Below, one piece after another: positions 41,324 through 49,790 of a DNA stretch of 64,000 nucleotides (positions are counted from its first letter, which is position 1; the number at the start of each line of letters is the position of its first letter). The notes below the pieces were generated by a model. That model did not search any database, had not been told where the DNA came from, and was given only the letters and a program-made list of their open reading frames with translations. The position numbers were made by a program, and so were the translations under genes. The stretch is from JAJFUE01 sp039683515 (GTDB lineage: Bacteria > Sumerlaeota > Sumerlaeia > MVZB01), in NCBI GenBank assembly GCA_039683515.1, contig JBDKRG010000058.1, positions 62,001 to 126,000 of the forward strand, in the 5' to 3' direction.

Positions 41324-43336
41324 CTAGTCTTCCACCCGGATCTTGTATGTCCCGTATGAACCGTAGCCGCTCATCCCGAGGTAGTAGATGCCCGCATCCA
41401 GGCTCTTGTCCGAGAACCCCGGCATCTGGCCCGAGTAGCTCGACGTGCTCGTCGCGAGCACGCCCAGGTCCTCGTCGCGGAGGGTCAGATACCCCGCCGT
41501 CAGCGTCCCCGCCGTGGTCGCGATCGTGTACTCGTCGTCGTCCGTCACGATGAATTGATACCAGTCCGCCGACGTGTCCGTCGTGGTGATCGAGCCCCCC
41601 GCCGTCGGGCCGTCGATCATCAGCGACACCGTGACGCCGCTGACGGCTCCACTGAACGCCTTGATCGTGTAATTGCCCACGTCGTCCGAGCTCGCCCCGG
41701 TGAACTTCACGATGTAGGTCCCCGCCGACAGGCACGCGGTGATCACCGGCATGTCGGCGCTCGTCGGCCCGATATCCGGGCCCGCGATCGCGACCTTCTC
41801 GAAACTGCCCGAATACAGCTCCAACTGCCCGTATTCGAGGTCGTCGGCCTCGGTCTGGATCGAGTACGTCCCCGACGAGCTGACCGTCATCCGGTACCAG
41901 TCGACGTCGCTCGAGGAGCTGATGTAGCCCGTCAGCGTCGAGCCGTTGAGCGTCAGTTTCGTGTTCGTCGCCGGCCACGCGCGGATCGAGTAGGAACCGG
42001 TTGAGCCGTCGCCGCTGCTGACGCGCACGTAATACGTCCCCGGCTCGATCCACATCATGACCTGCGACATCAGGTCGTCGTCGCCGATGTCGCCGCTTTC
42101 GGCCAGCCACTCGTCGTCGTCCGGTGACGGCTCGTCGGCCAGCCCCATCGAGGTGTCGACGAGCGATCCCTCGTAGGTCTGGATGGAGTAGATGGCCGCC
42201 GTGTCGATCGTGAGGATATACCAGTCCTCCTCGCTCGATTTGGCGATGTTGCCGGCCACGATCTCGCCGTCGCACGGCAGCTCGGTCATCACCTTGAGCT
42301 CGATGCTGTCGTTGACGGACGACGATTGCGTCCCGCTCAGGTCCTTGACCTTGAAGTAAACCTTCTTGTCGTCGTTCCCGGACGACAGCGTGAACGTCGG
42401 CGCCGACGAATACGTTTTCCACGACGCCCCGCTGAAGCTCGACGACTCGCTCGCCATGTAATGCGTCGGCGCGCCCACGCACGAGTTGTTGAGCGTCACC
42501 GTCCGCGTCGTCGTCAGGTCGTCGCCGCCGTTGAGCTTGAACGAGCTGACCTTGAGCGCGCCCGCATTGCTCACCTTGATCGTGTAGTCGCCCGTCCCGC
42601 CGGTGACCACCGCCTGGATCTTCGCGTAATACGTCCCGCTCTTGAGCGTCATCGCGATCCTGGCCGCGTTGCCGGAGCCCGAGTTGTCGTCCGACGCGAT
42701 CTGCGTGGTCGACGAATCCGGCCCGTACAGCGTCATCTTGTTGTCGGAAAGCGTCCCGCCCCAAGTCTCGATCACGTACGTGCTCGTCGAGGACACGGTG
42801 AACTTGAACCAGTCGACGTCGTAGGCGGGCGAAATCTGCGCCGTCACGGCCGACGCCCCGACGGTCAGGCTCGTGATCTCGAGCAGCCCGATCGAGTCGT
42901 TCACCGCGTCGGACTCGAACCCCTGCGCGTTGCGCACCTTGAAGTAGACGCGCTTGGTCACGTTCCCATCGCTGAGCTTGAACGAGGGCGCCTTCGACCA
43001 CGTCGCCCAGGACGCCCCGCTGAAGCTCGAGCTCTCGCTGGCCATGTACTGGGTCGGCGTCGTCGAGCATGTGTTGTTCAGCGCGACCGTCCGGCTGGAC
43101 GTGCTCGACGCCCCGCCCGCGATCGTGAACGTCTTGACCGTCGGCGCGGGGTGCTGGATCGTGTAGACGAGGTCGGCGACGTTGACCTTGGAATCGGCGT
43201 TGATGTCGAGCCCGGTCGAGCTGCTCGTTTTCCCAAGCAGGTAGCTTTTGATCTGCTCGATCTTCTGGACTTCAGTCCCGGCCCAGGCGCCCGCCTGGAG
43301 CGCAATCGCGATCAGCACGACAACTAATTTTTTCAT
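41324..43336 (-). CDS. secreted protein with dockerin-like module, Ig-like and PPC-like repeats
   Basis: The product has 670 residues, with AAGGA just before the ATG. A signal peptide (MKKLVVVLIAIALQAGAWA) is followed by a dockerin-like module around residues 35-62: LLGKTSSSTGLDINADSKVN with DINADSKVNVADLV as the single calcium-binding loop. Next are alternating domains. Two are Ig-like, each with TVALNNTC or TVTLNNSC followed by MASESSSFSGASW and YFKVK or YFKVRN. Four are PPC-like, each with VDWFKFTV-type strands and AGTYYVK/SGTYYAK. Modular secreted proteins like this bind surfaces or sugars. One dockerin half-repeat is present, so cohesin binding is unproven. No catalytic domain is seen. 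Confidence 0.83.
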   Translation of the reverse strand: MKKLVVVLIAIALQAGAWAGTEVQKIEQIKSYLLGKTSSSTGLDINADSKVNVADLVYTIQHPAPTVKTFTIAGGASSTSSRTVALNNTCSTTPTQYMASESSSFSGASWATWSKAPSFKLSDGNVTKRVYFKVRNAQGFESDAVNDSIGLLEITSLTVGASAVTAQISPAYDVDWFKFTVSSTSTYVIETWGGTLSDNKMTLYGPDSSTTQIASDDNSGSGNAARIAMTLKSGTYYAKIQAVVTGGTGDYTIKVSNAGALKVSSFKLNGGDDLTTTRTVTLNNSCVGAPTHYMASESSSFSGASWKTYSSAPTFTLSSGNDDKKVYFKVKDLSGTQSSSVNDSIELKVMTELPCDGEIVAGNIAKSSEEDWYILTIDTAAIYSIQTYEGSLVDTSMGLADEPSPDDDEWLAESGDIGDDDLMSQVMMWIEPGTYYVRVSSGDGSTGSYSIRAWPATNTKLTLNGSTLTGYISSSSDVDWYRMTVSSSGTYSIQTEADDLEYGQLELYSGSFEKVAIAGPDIGPTSADMPVITACLSAGTYIVKFTGASSDDVGNYTIKAFSGAVSGVTVSLMIDGPTAGGSITTTDTSADWYQFIVTDDDEYTIATTAGTLTAGYLTLRDEDLGVLATSTSSYSGQMPGFSDKSLDAGIYYLGMSGYGSYGTYKIRVED

Positions 43337-43524
43337 GAGGTCCTTCTTGGCAATGGAGGCGGCGCTTACGCGTTGATGCGGTGAAACCTGTTATCCAGGA
43401 CGTCGACGACTTCGCTCGGGCTCCCGCACGCACCCGCACGGGTGCATCACGCCAAAGGATATCAACCCAACATGAACCCCCCGGCGAATGGGGCATTAAT
43501 AAAAATTTATGTGGATTGTTTTCT

Positions 43525-43563
43525 GCGTCCGCTGATCCGGGCCCGTCCGTCTCTGTCCGTGCC
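43525..43563. repeat. GTCCGTGTCCGTG-type repeat, family C copy 1
   Basis: CCGGGCCCGTCCGTCTCTGT followed by CCGTGCCG. Variants occur at 50453-50492, 54944-54987 and 62025-62062. It ends 6 bases before the minus-strand dprA stop. Confidence 0.55.
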
Positions 43564-43569
43564 GTTGGG

Positions 43570-44505
43570 TCATTCCAGCAAATCCAGCTGCTTCCCCGCG
43601 CTCTTTTTTCCCCGCGCCGGGTTTCGCGCCAGCGACTCCTGCATCCGCGCCAACCACTGCTCCGGTTTCTCGCCCACCGGCAGGGGCTCGGCCAGCCCTT
43701 CGCGCAGCAGGTGCCGGTTGGCCGCCGGGGTCTTCCCCGGCCCGGCGTCGAAGCACCACAGCGGCCGGCCCCATGCGATGGCCCAGCGCACCGCGTGCGA
43801 CGACCCGCCGCGCAGCCCTCCCGCGACCAGCAGCAGCCCGTCCCCCATGGCGGCGATCGCGGCGTTGCGCCGGATCGCCAGCCCCGCGCTGAACGGCTCC
43901 TCGGGCCGCCCGAGCGCCAGCGCCGTCATGTTGAGCGACCGGCAGATCCGCCGGCTCAGGCCCGCTTCCAGAATCCCGCGCGCCGGGATGGCGATCGTTC
44001 CGGCGCGGCCCAGGCGCGCCCCGTCATGCGCCGCCGCGTCCGCGCCCGAGGCCATGCCGCTCGCCACCGTGATCCCCGCGTCCGCAACCGCCTTGGCGAG
44101 GCGCCTGGCCGCGTCGAGCAGCGGCGGTTCCGTCTGTCTCGACCCGACGAACGCCCACGCCGGCCCCGACAGGCGCTCGCCGGCCCCGGCGATCCAGACC
44201 CACGCCGGCGCTTCGGCCCCGAGCGACTCGGCCAGCCGCGCCGGGTAGTCGACCGACCCCCTCCACGCCAGCCGCGCCTCGTCGTGGCGAAGCCGCTTCT
44301 CCAGCTGGGCGACGCAATGTTCATCCGGCCAGGCGACCGCCGCCCCGCGTCGCAGCATCCCGCGCGCCTCGAGCCCGCCCAGCAGTTCCCGCCGCCGGCG
44401 GGCGTCGTCCACCCCGCCCTCGACGGCGCCGCTTGCCGCCAGGGCCGCCGCCTCGGCCGAGAGTCCCCGCGCCAGGATGAGCGTCAATTGCTGCCGAAAG
44501 TCCAT
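43570..44505 (-). CDS. dprA: DNA-processing protein DprA/Smf
   Basis: The product has 311 residues from the ATG at 44505 (MDFRQQLTL); the open frame begins at a TTG 15 bases earlier. DprA protects incoming single-stranded DNA during natural transformation and loads RecA. The Rossmann-like core is clear: AFVGSRQTEPPLLDAARRLAK, then GITVASGMASGADAAAH, AIPARGILEAGL, and a final segment WAIAWGRPLWCFDAG. The C-terminal winged-helix found in long DprA proteins is absent; the protein ends in a basic tail. Canonical SGxARGID is SGMASGADAAAH here. No topA or comEC nearby. Confidence 0.85.
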   Translation of the reverse strand: MDFRQQLTLILARGLSAEAAALAASGAVEGGVDDARRRRELLGGLEARGMLRRGAAVAWPDEHCVAQLEKRLRHDEARLAWRGSVDYPARLAESLGAEAPAWVWIAGAGERLSGPAWAFVGSRQTEPPLLDAARRLAKAVADAGITVASGMASGADAAAHDGARLGRAGTIAIPARGILEAGLSRRICRSLNMTALALGRPEEPFSAGLAIRRNAAIAAMGDGLLLVAGGLRGGSSHAVRWAIAWGRPLWCFDAGPGKTPAANRHLLREGLAEPLPVGEKPEQWLARMQESLARNPARGKKSAGKQLDLLE

Positions 44506-44554
44506 GTGTCCCAGCCGCAAACCTAATGGTAATTAATCATACCAAAAAAATATC

Positions 44555-44615
44555 TGCGGGCAAGCGAAAACTCCGCGCTCGCTGCGCTTTTCCGCGTCTC
44601 TGCGACGGAATGCGC
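44555..44615. repeat. CGCGTCTCTGCG-type words, family D
   Basis: GCGCTCGCTGCGC and CCGCGTCTCTGCGACGG words between dprA and the TPR gene. Comparable words occur at 13222-13241, 13661-13680, 15128-15180 and 24745-24870. Confidence 0.45.
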
Positions 44616-44635
44616 GACCAGGCCGGCAGCGCGCC

Positions 44636-46900
44636 TTACTGCGCGCCCTCGAGTTTGCGCTGGATCAGTTCCGGTTTGTCCGGCTTGAGCTCCAGCGCCT
44701 TGCGCCACGCATCGCGCGCCAGCTCCGCGTTGCCCGTCTTGGCCTGCGCGTCGCCGAGGTGGTCCAGGATGACCGGGTCGGGCTTGTCGGCCATGATCTT
44801 GGCCGCGCGCTGGAGCATATCGACCGCCTTCTTGTAGTCGCCGCGCTGGTAATACACCCACCCCAGGCTGTCGAGGATGTGACCGGCGTCGGGCTTGAGA
44901 TCGAGCGCGCGCGTGACCAGGTTGAGCGCCTCGTCGAGCTTCTGGCCCGTCTCGGCGTAGAAGTAGCCGAGCGTGTTGTAGCTCTCCGGGTCGTTCGGGT
45001 CGAGTTCGATCGCGCGCTTGTAGGCCTTCTCCGCGTCCGAGTTGCGGCCCATTTCCTGGAAGATCATGCCGAGTTCCTGGTGGTATCCGGCGTTCTTCGT
45101 GTCGCGCCCGATCAGCTCCTGCATCAGCTTGAGCGCCGTGTCCAGCTTGTGCTGGCGCCGGCTGAGCGTCGCCTTGAGCAGCAGGATCTCGTTCGATTTC
45201 TGATCGGCCACCGATTTGGGCAGCCCGTCGACGAGCGCCAGCGCCTGCTGGTACTTGCCCTCGTCGGCGTATGCCTCGACCAGCAGCGCCGTGACGTCGT
45301 AGCTGTCCGGGTGCGCCGCGCGGAATTTCTCGAGCATCGCGAACGCGTCCTGGTTGCGCTTCAGGCTCAGCAGCAGCCAGCCGTACCACACCGTCAGCCC
45401 CTCGTCGTCGGGCCGGACCCGGCGGATTTCCTCGACGAACCGGATCGCCTCGCCGGTTTTTTTGCGGTTGTGCATGTTCTCGGCGATCGCGAGCGTGACG
45501 ACCGTCGTCATATCGCTTTTTTCTGCGGCGAGCTTGCGCGCCTCGGCCATCGCCTCCTCGTAGCGGCCCAGGCCCAGCCACGCCCGCACGCGCGCCAGCC
45601 GCGTCGGCGCGTCGCCCGGCCACTTCCGGATGATCGTTTCGAGCTGCTTGTCGGCTTCCGGCCAGTTCTCGTCGCGGACCAGTTCCCGCGCCACCAGCGT
45701 CTGCACTTCCTTGTACGGCTCGAATTCGGCCGTGAGCTTCCGGTACCACTTCGCGCGCGCGGTCTTGTCCGGCAATCCCCGCAGCAGTTCCCCGACCGAG
45801 CCGAGCACTTCCTGGTTCCTGGGGTCCTCATGCAACGCGGCGATGCCGACTTCGAGCGCCTGCGGGGTCTTCTTCTGCGCCTGCAGCACGGCCATCAGCC
45901 CGATGCTCGCCGGCGTCACGCCGGGGTTGTCCTTCAGCACGCCGCGCAGGGGCTTTTCGGCGTCCGCCCAGCGGTGCGCGTCGATCAGGACCTGCGCGTA
46001 CTGGAGCTGCATCGCCGCCGAATGCGGCAGTTCCTCGGCCATCCCGCGGTAGAAATCGATCAGCCGGTTCTTGTCGCCGCCGAGCAGCTCGCCGACGCTC
46101 TTGTTCGCGTCCTCCAGCTCCGGGTTGATCAGCAGGGCCTTGCGGTAGGCGGCAAGGGCGTCGTCGCGGCGCTTGAGCACCTGGTTGACCGACCCCAGCG
46201 CCAGCAGCGTGCGCGGGTCGCGCGGCCGGATCGCCACCGCTTCCTTGGCCAGCTCCAGCGCTTCCTCCTGCCGGTCGATGCGCAGGTAAAGCGACGAGAG
46301 CACGAGCAGCGGCCCGATCCTCTCGACGCCGCGCGAGTTCGCCAGGATGCGCTGGTAGATGTCCACGAGCGCGTTGATTTCGTCCTTGAGCTGGTCGGCG
46401 CTGCTGATCTGCCGGAACCGCTTGAGGTGAAGCTGGCTGAGCCGCTCGAGCACGCTGCGCCGGTCCGGCTGCGCCTTGAGCGCCTGTTCGAGCAGCCCGA
46501 TCGCGTCGTCGATCCGGCCGTCCTGCTCCGCGATCTGCGCCTTCGCGATCAGCAGGTCCGGATGGTCGGGGTAGGCCCGCAGCCCCTTGTCGAGCAGCGC
46601 GCGCGCCGGCTTCCGGCCGTTTTCCGACCGCGCGTAAATCTCCGCGCGCGCGACATAAACCTCCGGCGGGCACCCCGAAATCCGAAGCGCCTCGTCGAGC
46701 CGGGCGGCGGCTGTTTGATTGTCCCCCTCGGCCATCTCCAGCCGCGCTTCGAGGTAAAGGGCGTCGATCTTCTGGCTCGGCGCGGAAACACCGGCGGCCG
46801 CGGCGCGCTCCGCCGACAGCCACGCGCACCCCGCCACCGCCACCGCCAGCATCATGATCAGCAGCCCGAACCCGCATGCCCGCTCGACTCTATATTGCAT
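44636..46900 (-). CDS. large tetratricopeptide-repeat lipoprotein
   Basis: The product has 754 residues; GAGGTG stands 5 bases before the ATG. The signal peptide ends in lipobox AVAGC (near residue 25). From about residue 45 to the end, TPR-like helix pairs run almost without interruption, with blocks such as GNAELARDAWRKALELKPDK, DPNDPESYNTLGYFYAETGQ and DSLGWVYYQRGDYKKAVDML. The composition is that of PEP-CTERM or outer-membrane secretion helpers of the TPR class: envelope-anchored scaffolds for secretion, glycan export or assembly. The partner is not evident; no export machinery is in the window. Confidence 0.85.
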   Translation of the reverse strand: MQYRVERACGFGLLIMMLAVAVAGCAWLSAERAAAAGVSAPSQKIDALYLEARLEMAEGDNQTAAARLDEALRISGCPPEVYVARAEIYARSENGRKPARALLDKGLRAYPDHPDLLIAKAQIAEQDGRIDDAIGLLEQALKAQPDRRSVLERLSQLHLKRFRQISSADQLKDEINALVDIYQRILANSRGVERIGPLLVLSSLYLRIDRQEEALELAKEAVAIRPRDPRTLLALGSVNQVLKRRDDALAAYRKALLINPELEDANKSVGELLGGDKNRLIDFYRGMAEELPHSAAMQLQYAQVLIDAHRWADAEKPLRGVLKDNPGVTPASIGLMAVLQAQKKTPQALEVGIAALHEDPRNQEVLGSVGELLRGLPDKTARAKWYRKLTAEFEPYKEVQTLVARELVRDENWPEADKQLETIIRKWPGDAPTRLARVRAWLGLGRYEEAMAEARKLAAEKSDMTTVVTLAIAENMHNRKKTGEAIRFVEEIRRVRPDDEGLTVWYGWLLLSLKRNQDAFAMLEKFRAAHPDSYDVTALLVEAYADEGKYQQALALVDGLPKSVADQKSNEILLLKATLSRRQHKLDTALKLMQELIGRDTKNAGYHQELGMIFQEMGRNSDAEKAYKRAIELDPNDPESYNTLGYFYAETGQKLDEALNLVTRALDLKPDAGHILDSLGWVYYQRGDYKKAVDMLQRAAKIMADKPDPVILDHLGDAQAKTGNAELARDAWRKALELKPDKPELIQRKLEGAQ

Positions 46901-46913
46901 CGTTCACCTCATA

Positions 46914-46960
46914 ACTCGTGCGTCGTGCTCGTAATCGAAAATCGCAAATCGAAAATAAAC
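46914..46960. repeat. family B intergenic repeat, copy 4
   Basis: ACTCGTGCGTCGTGCTCG, then TAATCGAAAATCGCAAATCG. It ends one base before the nadK stop codon (minus strand) and starts 13 bases from the TPR gene start. Confidence 0.65.
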
Positions 46961-46961
46961 C

Positions 46962-47933
46962 TTACTTCTCCGGCCCCGGCGTATCGCCCAGCTTCCCGCT
47001 CCAGCTCAGTTTCTGCCGCAGCCGGCTGAAATACTGGAACGACTCCAGCATGACCAGCTTCAGGCTGAGCGGGTCGGCCTCGATATCGATCCGGTCGTCG
47101 GGGTCGAGCGGCCACTCTTCCTGGCCGTCCAGCCACACGACCGCCTGTTTCCGGCCGTGATGCGGCATGAACTGCATCTGCACGGCCGGGTGCGGCGGCA
47201 GCACGACCGGCCGCGCCGCCAGCGTGTGCGGGCAGATCGCCGTCACGACCATGACCTTCAGCGTCGGCATCACGATCGGCCCGCCCGCCGACAGGTTGTA
47301 GGCCGTCGAGCCGGTCGGCGTCGCGACGATCAGCCCGTCGGCCGCGAACCCGCTCACGAGCTCGCCCCCCTGCCGCAGCTCGACGTGAATCAGCCGCGCG
47401 TCGATCTGCTTGGACAGCACCACGTCGTTCAGCACGGCGGTCTCGCGGGTCACCGCGCCGTCGCGAAGCATCCTGACCTTGAGCGCCATCCGCTCGCTGA
47501 TCTTGGCGCGCCCGGCTTCCCACTCCTCGATCGCCTCGACGACCCGCTCCACGTCGACCGTGGCGTTGAAACTCAGCGACCCCAGGTTGACCGCCAGCAC
47601 CGGCGCGTGCAGCGGCCAGAACCGCCGCGCCCCGTGCAGCAGCGTCCCGTCCCCGCCCAGGCACACGAGCAGCTCCGAGCCGGCCGGTCTGAGCGGCGAC
47701 GGCGTATGGTTGGCGCACGGGTAAATCTCGGGCTTGCGCGGCCAGTCGGCCGAAAGCGGCGCGAGGTCCTCGGTCAGGCAGATGCCGAGGCCGCGCCCCG
47801 ACGCCCAGCGGCCCAGCCGCTGGACGACGTCGCCGACCCCCGCCTTGGCGGGATTCGCATAGATGACCAGCCGTTCCAGGTGATGGTTCGACGATGGCTC
47901 GGGTGACGGTGCGGACAAATTGTTGGAACTCAC
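46962..47933 (-). CDS. nadK: NAD kinase
   Basis: The product has 323 residues from a GTG at 47933 (GAGG 9 bases upstream). NadK uses ATP to phosphorylate NAD at the adenosine 2'-OH and supplies NADP. Motifs: LLVCLGGDGTLLHGARR (GGDGT), VLAVNLGSLSFNATV (NxGxLGF in modified form), ETAVLNDVVLSK (NE/DxxxxR region) and SGFAADGLIVATPTGSTAYNLSAGGPIV. C-terminal sheet residues follow. It lies 24 bases after the tlyA stop on the same strand, a common linkage. The final ~20 residues (WSGKLGDTPGPEK) are variable. Confidence 0.95.
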   Translation of the reverse strand: MSSNNLSAPSPEPSSNHHLERLVIYANPAKAGVGDVVQRLGRWASGRGLGICLTEDLAPLSADWPRKPEIYPCANHTPSPLRPAGSELLVCLGGDGTLLHGARRFWPLHAPVLAVNLGSLSFNATVDVERVVEAIEEWEAGRAKISERMALKVRMLRDGAVTRETAVLNDVVLSKQIDARLIHVELRQGGELVSGFAADGLIVATPTGSTAYNLSAGGPIVMPTLKVMVVTAICPHTLAARPVVLPPHPAVQMQFMPHHGRKQAVVWLDGQEEWPLDPDDRIDIEADPLSLKLVMLESFQYFSRLRQKLSWSGKLGDTPGPEK

Positions 47934-47957
47934 GCGACAGCGCCTCGGGACGCAAGA

Positions 47958-48767
47958 TCAATTAACATGATATCGCAGCGCGTTTTCAATCGCCATTTCG
48001 ATCGCCTCCGGCCCCAGCTCCGGCCGCTCCGATCCCCGGTCCATCCAGAAAAAGAACTCGCGGTTGCCCGCCGGCCCCGGCGGCTCGGCGCGGTAAATCC
48101 CGAGGAGGCGCCACCCCCCCTCGCGCGCGAATTCGGCCATTTCCCTCAGCACTCGCCGGTGAACCTTCGGGTCGCGCACCACGCCGCCGCTGCCGACCTG
48201 CTCGCGCCCGGCCTCGAACTGCGGCTTGACGAGCGCCAGCACCCACCCCCCCGCCGCGACCACCCCCGCCAGCGGCGGCAGGATCAGCCTGAGCGAGATG
48301 AACGACACGTCGATCGCCACGGCGTCGACCGGCCGGCCGCCGACCCACGACAGGTCCAGTTCGCGGGCGTTGGCCTGTTCGCGCAGGGTGACGCGCCCGT
48401 CCTGGCGCAGCTTCTCGTGGAGCTGCCCGCGCCCGGTGTCGACCGCCCAGACCTTCGAGGCCCCGTGCTGCAGCAGGCAGTCGCTGAACCCGCCCGTCGA
48501 CGCGCCGACGTCCAGGCCGACCGCGCCGCCCAGCTCGGTCAGGCCGAACCGCTCGAGCGCGCCTTCGAGCTTGAGCCCGCCGCGGCTGACGTACGGGCAG
48601 ACCTCGCCCTTGAGCCGGATCGGCGCCTCGGCGTCGATCTTGTGGCCGGGCTTGTCGACGCGGTGTTCGCCGACGACGACCAGCCCCGCGCGCACGAGCG
48701 CCTGCGCCCGCTCCCGCGACTCCGCCAGCCCCCGCTCCACCAACGCCTGGTCCACCCGAATCTTCAT
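47958..48767 (-). CDS. tlyA: TlyA-family rRNA 2'-O-methyltransferase / hemolysin-like
   Basis: The product has 269 residues. An S4 RNA-binding domain (1-~62: RVDQALVERGLAESRERAQ, VRAGLVVVGEH) is followed by an FtsJ-like methyltransferase domain: YVSRGGLKLEGAL, GLDVGASTGGFSDCLLQHGA (SAM motif), WAVDTGRGQL, DVSFISLRLILPPL and LVKPQFEAGREQVG. TlyA methylates cytidines in 16S and 23S rRNA and affects susceptibility to capreomycin in mycobacteria. It precedes nadK by 24 bases, as in many genomes. Upstream, a 165-base gap separates it from the toxin-antitoxin pair, which runs in the opposite direction. Confidence 0.95.
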   Translation of the reverse strand: MKIRVDQALVERGLAESRERAQALVRAGLVVVGEHRVDKPGHKIDAEAPIRLKGEVCPYVSRGGLKLEGALERFGLTELGGAVGLDVGASTGGFSDCLLQHGASKVWAVDTGRGQLHEKLRQDGRVTLREQANARELDLSWVGGRPVDAVAIDVSFISLRLILPPLAGVVAAGGWVLALVKPQFEAGREQVGSGGVVRDPKVHRRVLREMAEFAREGGWRLLGIYRAEPPGPAGNREFFFWMDRGSERPELGPEAIEMAIENALRYHVN

Positions 48768-48894
48768 GGCTCTCTTTGCTTCTCTTCCTGTTCGGTCACT
48801 GCGAATTATCCCTATTCACCCCCACGATGAAAAGTCCTTTCCATGTCCCATACGACCCGCAGGACCCATCAGGCCCATGATTTTCCGCGCCGCC

Positions 48895-48923
48895 TTGACA
48901 CCGGTTCGCCATGATGATACATT
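48895..48923 (+). promoter_or_regulatory. sigma-70-type promoter of the toxin-antitoxin operon
   Basis: A perfect -35 TTGACA (48895-48900) is followed by 17 bases and TACATT (48918-48923, 4 of 6 matches to TATAAT). Transcription should begin near 48930, 27 bases before the antitoxin ATG. Confidence 0.82.
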
Positions 48924-48936
48924 GTACTCACAATGT
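48919..48936. promoter_or_regulatory. operator-like inverted repeat overlapping the -10 box
   Basis: ACATTGT (48919-48925) and ACAATGT (48930-48936) form a perfect 7-bp dyad with a 4-base spacer. It overlaps the -10 and the likely transcription start. AbrB/MazE-type antitoxins often bind such sites to repress their own operon, so autoregulation is expected. Binding is not shown. Confidence 0.72.
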
Positions 48937-48956
48937 TTACACGAGGTTCGCGTCAC

Positions 48957-49184
48957 ATGGTCAAGACCCTCACCAAACACGGCAACAGCCTGGCGCTGGT
49001 GATCGAGAAGCCGATTCTGGACCTGCTCGGTGCCGATCCCGAAACGAAGTTCGAGGTCACGACCGACGGCCATGCCCTGGTGCTCACCCCGATCCTGGGC
49101 AAAAAGACCCGCGCCACGTTCAAGGCCGCGCTCGAGAAGACAAATCGCAAATATCCGAACGCGCTCAAGAAACTCGCGGAATAA
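48957..49184 (+). CDS. AbrB/MazE-type antitoxin
   Basis: The product has 75 residues. The ATG at 48957 is preferred over 48933, because the latter lies inside the operator dyad; GAGG stands about 10 bases before it. The N-terminal half is a swapped-hairpin AbrB-like DNA-binding domain: KTLTKHGNSLALVIEKPILDLL, then KFEVTTDGHALVLTP. The C-terminal ~35 basic residues (KTRATFKAALEKTNRKYPNALKKL) would wrap the toxin. The Doc-like toxin starts 6 bases after its stop. AbrB/Doc pairings are known, although Phd is the usual Doc partner. Confidence 0.85.
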   Translation: MVKTLTKHGNSLALVIEKPILDLLGADPETKFEVTTDGHALVLTPILGKKTRATFKAALEKTNRKYPNALKKLAE

Positions 49185-49190
49185 TCCTCC

Positions 49191-49580
49191 ATGAAGCCGC
49201 GTTTCCTGAGCCTGTCCGAGGTCCTCGAGATCCACCAGGACCAGATCGCCCGCTATGGCGGCCACCCGGGCATTCGCGATCTCGATTTGCTCCAATCCGC
49301 CCTCGCCATGCCCTCCGCCGAGTTCGGCGGCCAGTTCCTGCACGCCTCGCTCCACGAAATGGCCTCCGCTTACCTGTTCCACATCGTTCGCAGCCACCCG
49401 TTCATCGACGGCAACAAACGCGTCGGCGCCGTGGCGAGTCTGGTCTTTCTGGAACTGAACGGAATCGAACTGACCGCGCCCGAAAACGATTTTGCGAACA
49501 TGGTCATCTCCGTCGCCGCCGGCAAACTGGACAAAGCCGGCGTCGCGGTTCGACTGAAGCGCTGGATGGACAGGTCGTGA
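49191..49580 (+). CDS. doc: Doc/death-on-curing family toxin
   Basis: The product has 129 residues, the normal length for Doc. The Fic-fold signature HPFIDGNKRVGA is at 69-80, the Doc variant of HxFx(D/E)GNxR, and the N-terminal FLSLSEVLEIHQDQIARYGG is typical. Doc proteins phosphorylate EF-Tu at a conserved threonine and stop translation. The FIDGNK motif with Lys matches the kinase-type Doc rather than AMPylating Fic. It overlaps nothing; its stop is followed immediately by the 3' end of tRNA-Val on the other strand, without a spacer. Confidence 0.92.
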   Translation: MKPRFLSLSEVLEIHQDQIARYGGHPGIRDLDLLQSALAMPSAEFGGQFLHASLHEMASAYLFHIVRSHPFIDGNKRVGAVASLVFLELNGIELTAPENDFANMVISVAAGKLDKAGVAVRLKRWMDRS

Positions 49581-49657
49581 TGGTGGGTGGGCAGGGACTC
49601 GAACCCTGGACCCCCAGCTTGTAAGGCTGGTGCTCTAACCAACTGAGCTACCCACCC
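49581..49657 (-). tRNA. tRNA-Val (anticodon TAC)
   Basis: Minus-strand cloverleaf: acceptor GGGTGGG (from 49657) pairs with CCCACCC (49591-49585), discriminator A, encoded CCA at 49583-49581. The anticodon loop CTTACAA has TAC (49623-49621). The T-arm GGTTCGAACCC is canonical. It reads GUA/GUG and ends exactly where the doc coding sequence stops. Confidence 0.95.
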
Positions 49658-49790
49658 GGTGGGCATGAATACGAACAGATGATAGCAGGGGGCGGTGATG
49701 AGTCAAAGGAAAAGCCCCTCGGCGCCGCCCACGCGATGTTGCGCTCAAAGAGGAGCGCGGTTAATCTCGATCCCCAGGGAGCCGCCCGCC

